From Acidobacteriota bacterium (GTDB lineage Bacteria > Acidobacteriota > Blastocatellia > RBC074), in NCBI GenBank assembly GCA_013140935.1, contig JABFSD010000121.1, positions 1-6,806 on the forward strand: a DNA stretch of 6,806 nucleotides, given 5' to 3'. This document shows, in pieces, positions 6,185-6,806 of this stretch (position 1 is its first letter; the number at the start of each line of letters is the position of its first letter). A program made the translations under genes and the position numbers. The notes below the pieces were generated by a model that was not told the DNA's origin, did not search any database, and saw only the letters and a program-made list of their open reading frames with translations.

Positions 6185-6806
6185 TGGTGGTCTCCATTTG
6201 CAACGCACCCGTGTCACGATGATTTGCCAATACGCCTGCGCGTTTGGCGAGGCGGCGTTTGTGGATGCGCGGCTTGCCGGTGGCGCTCTGGCTCAATGCG
6301 CTTTCAAACCGTTGAAGCTGATGCGCGAGCCACAGCACGGGCGCGACGACGAAGCGTTCGAGCGCCGTGTCGTGCTGTCCGCGTTCGAGCGCGAGGCGAT
6401 AGAGCCACGCGCGAAAGGCGGCAGGCAAAAGCTGCTCGTAATGCTCACCGGTCGCTCCCAGTTGCCCGCCCGCAGCGGCGTGCAGGCGATGGTGATCGTG
6501 CAACATCGAAGGCGCGCGCAGAAATTGCAGCGTACGCGCGACGGCGTGGCTGCAAATGTGAAAGAGCGCCAGCCGCGTGAAGCCGAATCCAATCTCGACG
6601 AAAATCAATCCGACTTGCGTGAGCGCGGCATAAGCGAGCGCGGTTTTGGCGTCAGCGCATACGCGACCGGTGAGCGTGCCGTGCAAGGCGGTCAGCAAGC
6701 CAATCGCAATCACCGCTGCCGTCGCCCAACGCGAAGCCGCGAGCAACGGTTCGGCGCGCAAAGGCAAATAGGCTCCGGCGTGAATCGAAAGCGCGCCGTA
6801 AAAAAT
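6177..6806 (-). CDS. dabB: NuoL/DabB-like membrane subunit, C-terminal half (right module, cut by window edge)
   Basis: The frame is open to the last base of the window, beginning mid-protein at IFYGALSIHAGAYL; 209 residues are visible and the start lies beyond the right edge. It is the paralog of the NuoL/DabB-like protein at 370-1740, with 81 of 111 residues identical from IFYGALS to HDHHRLHAA. Visible landmarks are CADAKTALAYAALTQVG (TM8 lysine), HAVARTLQFLRAPS (arginine where NuoL has lysine) and the same histidine-rich HDHHRLH just after the last clear membrane segment. The C-terminal hydrophilic tail (WLYRLALERGQHD...VVAPVLWLAHQLQRFE) is also shared, but the final 35 or so residues differ and are basic (KPRIHKRRLAKR). 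The TM5 and TM7 key residues are outside the window. The gene overlaps the NuoM-like gene downstream by 8 nt, consistent with one operon. Confidence 0.82.
   Translation of the reverse strand: MFYGALSIHAGAYLPLRAEPLLAASRWATAAVIAIGLLTALHGTLTGRVCADAKTALAYAALTQVGLIFVEIGFGFTRLALFHICSHAVARTLQFLRAPSMLHDHHRLHAAAGGQLGATGEHYEQLLPAAFRAWLYRLALERGQHDTALERFVVAPVLWLAHQLQRFESALSQSATGKPRIHKRRLAKRAGVLANHRDTGALQMETTNV
6191..6195 (-). promoter_or_regulatory. Shine-Dalgarno site deciding the start of the right NuoM-like gene
   Basis: Read on the - strand this is GGAGA, six bases before the ATG at 6184. It favours that ATG over the in-frame GTG at 6217 and lies inside the end of the NuoL-like coding sequence. The left module has an equivalent site, GGAGGG at 1722-1727. 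Confidence 0.6.

Noticed and set aside
6177..6767. TTG at 6767 as a true start of a short 196-residue protein
   Set aside because: The frame continues upstream to the window edge with IFYGALSIHAGAYL matching the interior of the paralog, so this is a gene cut by the window.

Overview
The window comes from a Gram-negative-type bacterium: two genes encode secreted beta-barrel-like proteins with signal peptides. The DNA is moderately GC-rich, with gcg/cgc-heavy codon use and frequent ttg leucine codons. An Acidobacteriota-like or related environmental lineage would fit, but that is only an impression; no rRNA or other marker gene is present.

Layout, left to right. (1) The C-terminal tail of a DabA-like (DUF2309/UPF0753) protein, + strand, whose stop codon lies inside a repeat. 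(2) A short gap (291-369) holding a palindromic inverted repeat. (3) A NuoL/DabB-like membrane protein, + strand. (4) A NuoM/MrpD-like membrane protein, + strand, overlapping the previous gene by 8 nt. (5) On the - strand, two tandem paralogous DUF2490-like outer-membrane-type proteins; the stop codon of the outer one lies 1 bp from the stop of gene 4. (6) Again on the - strand, a second NuoM-like gene and the C-terminal half of a second NuoL/DabB-like gene, with the same 8-nt overlap, running off the right edge.

The window is therefore an inverted, convergent pair of the same two-gene antiporter module. The modules are clearly paralogous (about 70-73% identity in the stretches counted by hand), and two duplicated barrel genes lie between them. 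Together with the DabA tail this points to an energy-coupled inorganic-carbon uptake locus of the DAB (DabA/DabB, MpsAB) type. In the characterised systems a zinc carbonic-anhydrase-like DabA works with one NuoL-like DabB. Here each module seems to have two antiporter-type subunits, and the right-hand one runs in the same direction as two putative outer-membrane proteins. A second DabA beyond the right edge is a natural prediction but cannot be seen.

The DAB assignment of the left module rests on a tail of about 95 residues plus the character of the NuoL-like protein. The two barrel genes have no known role in carbon uptake; their link is positional only. No tRNA, rRNA, CRISPR array or transposase gene was found, and no stretch over 300 bp lacks a gene.
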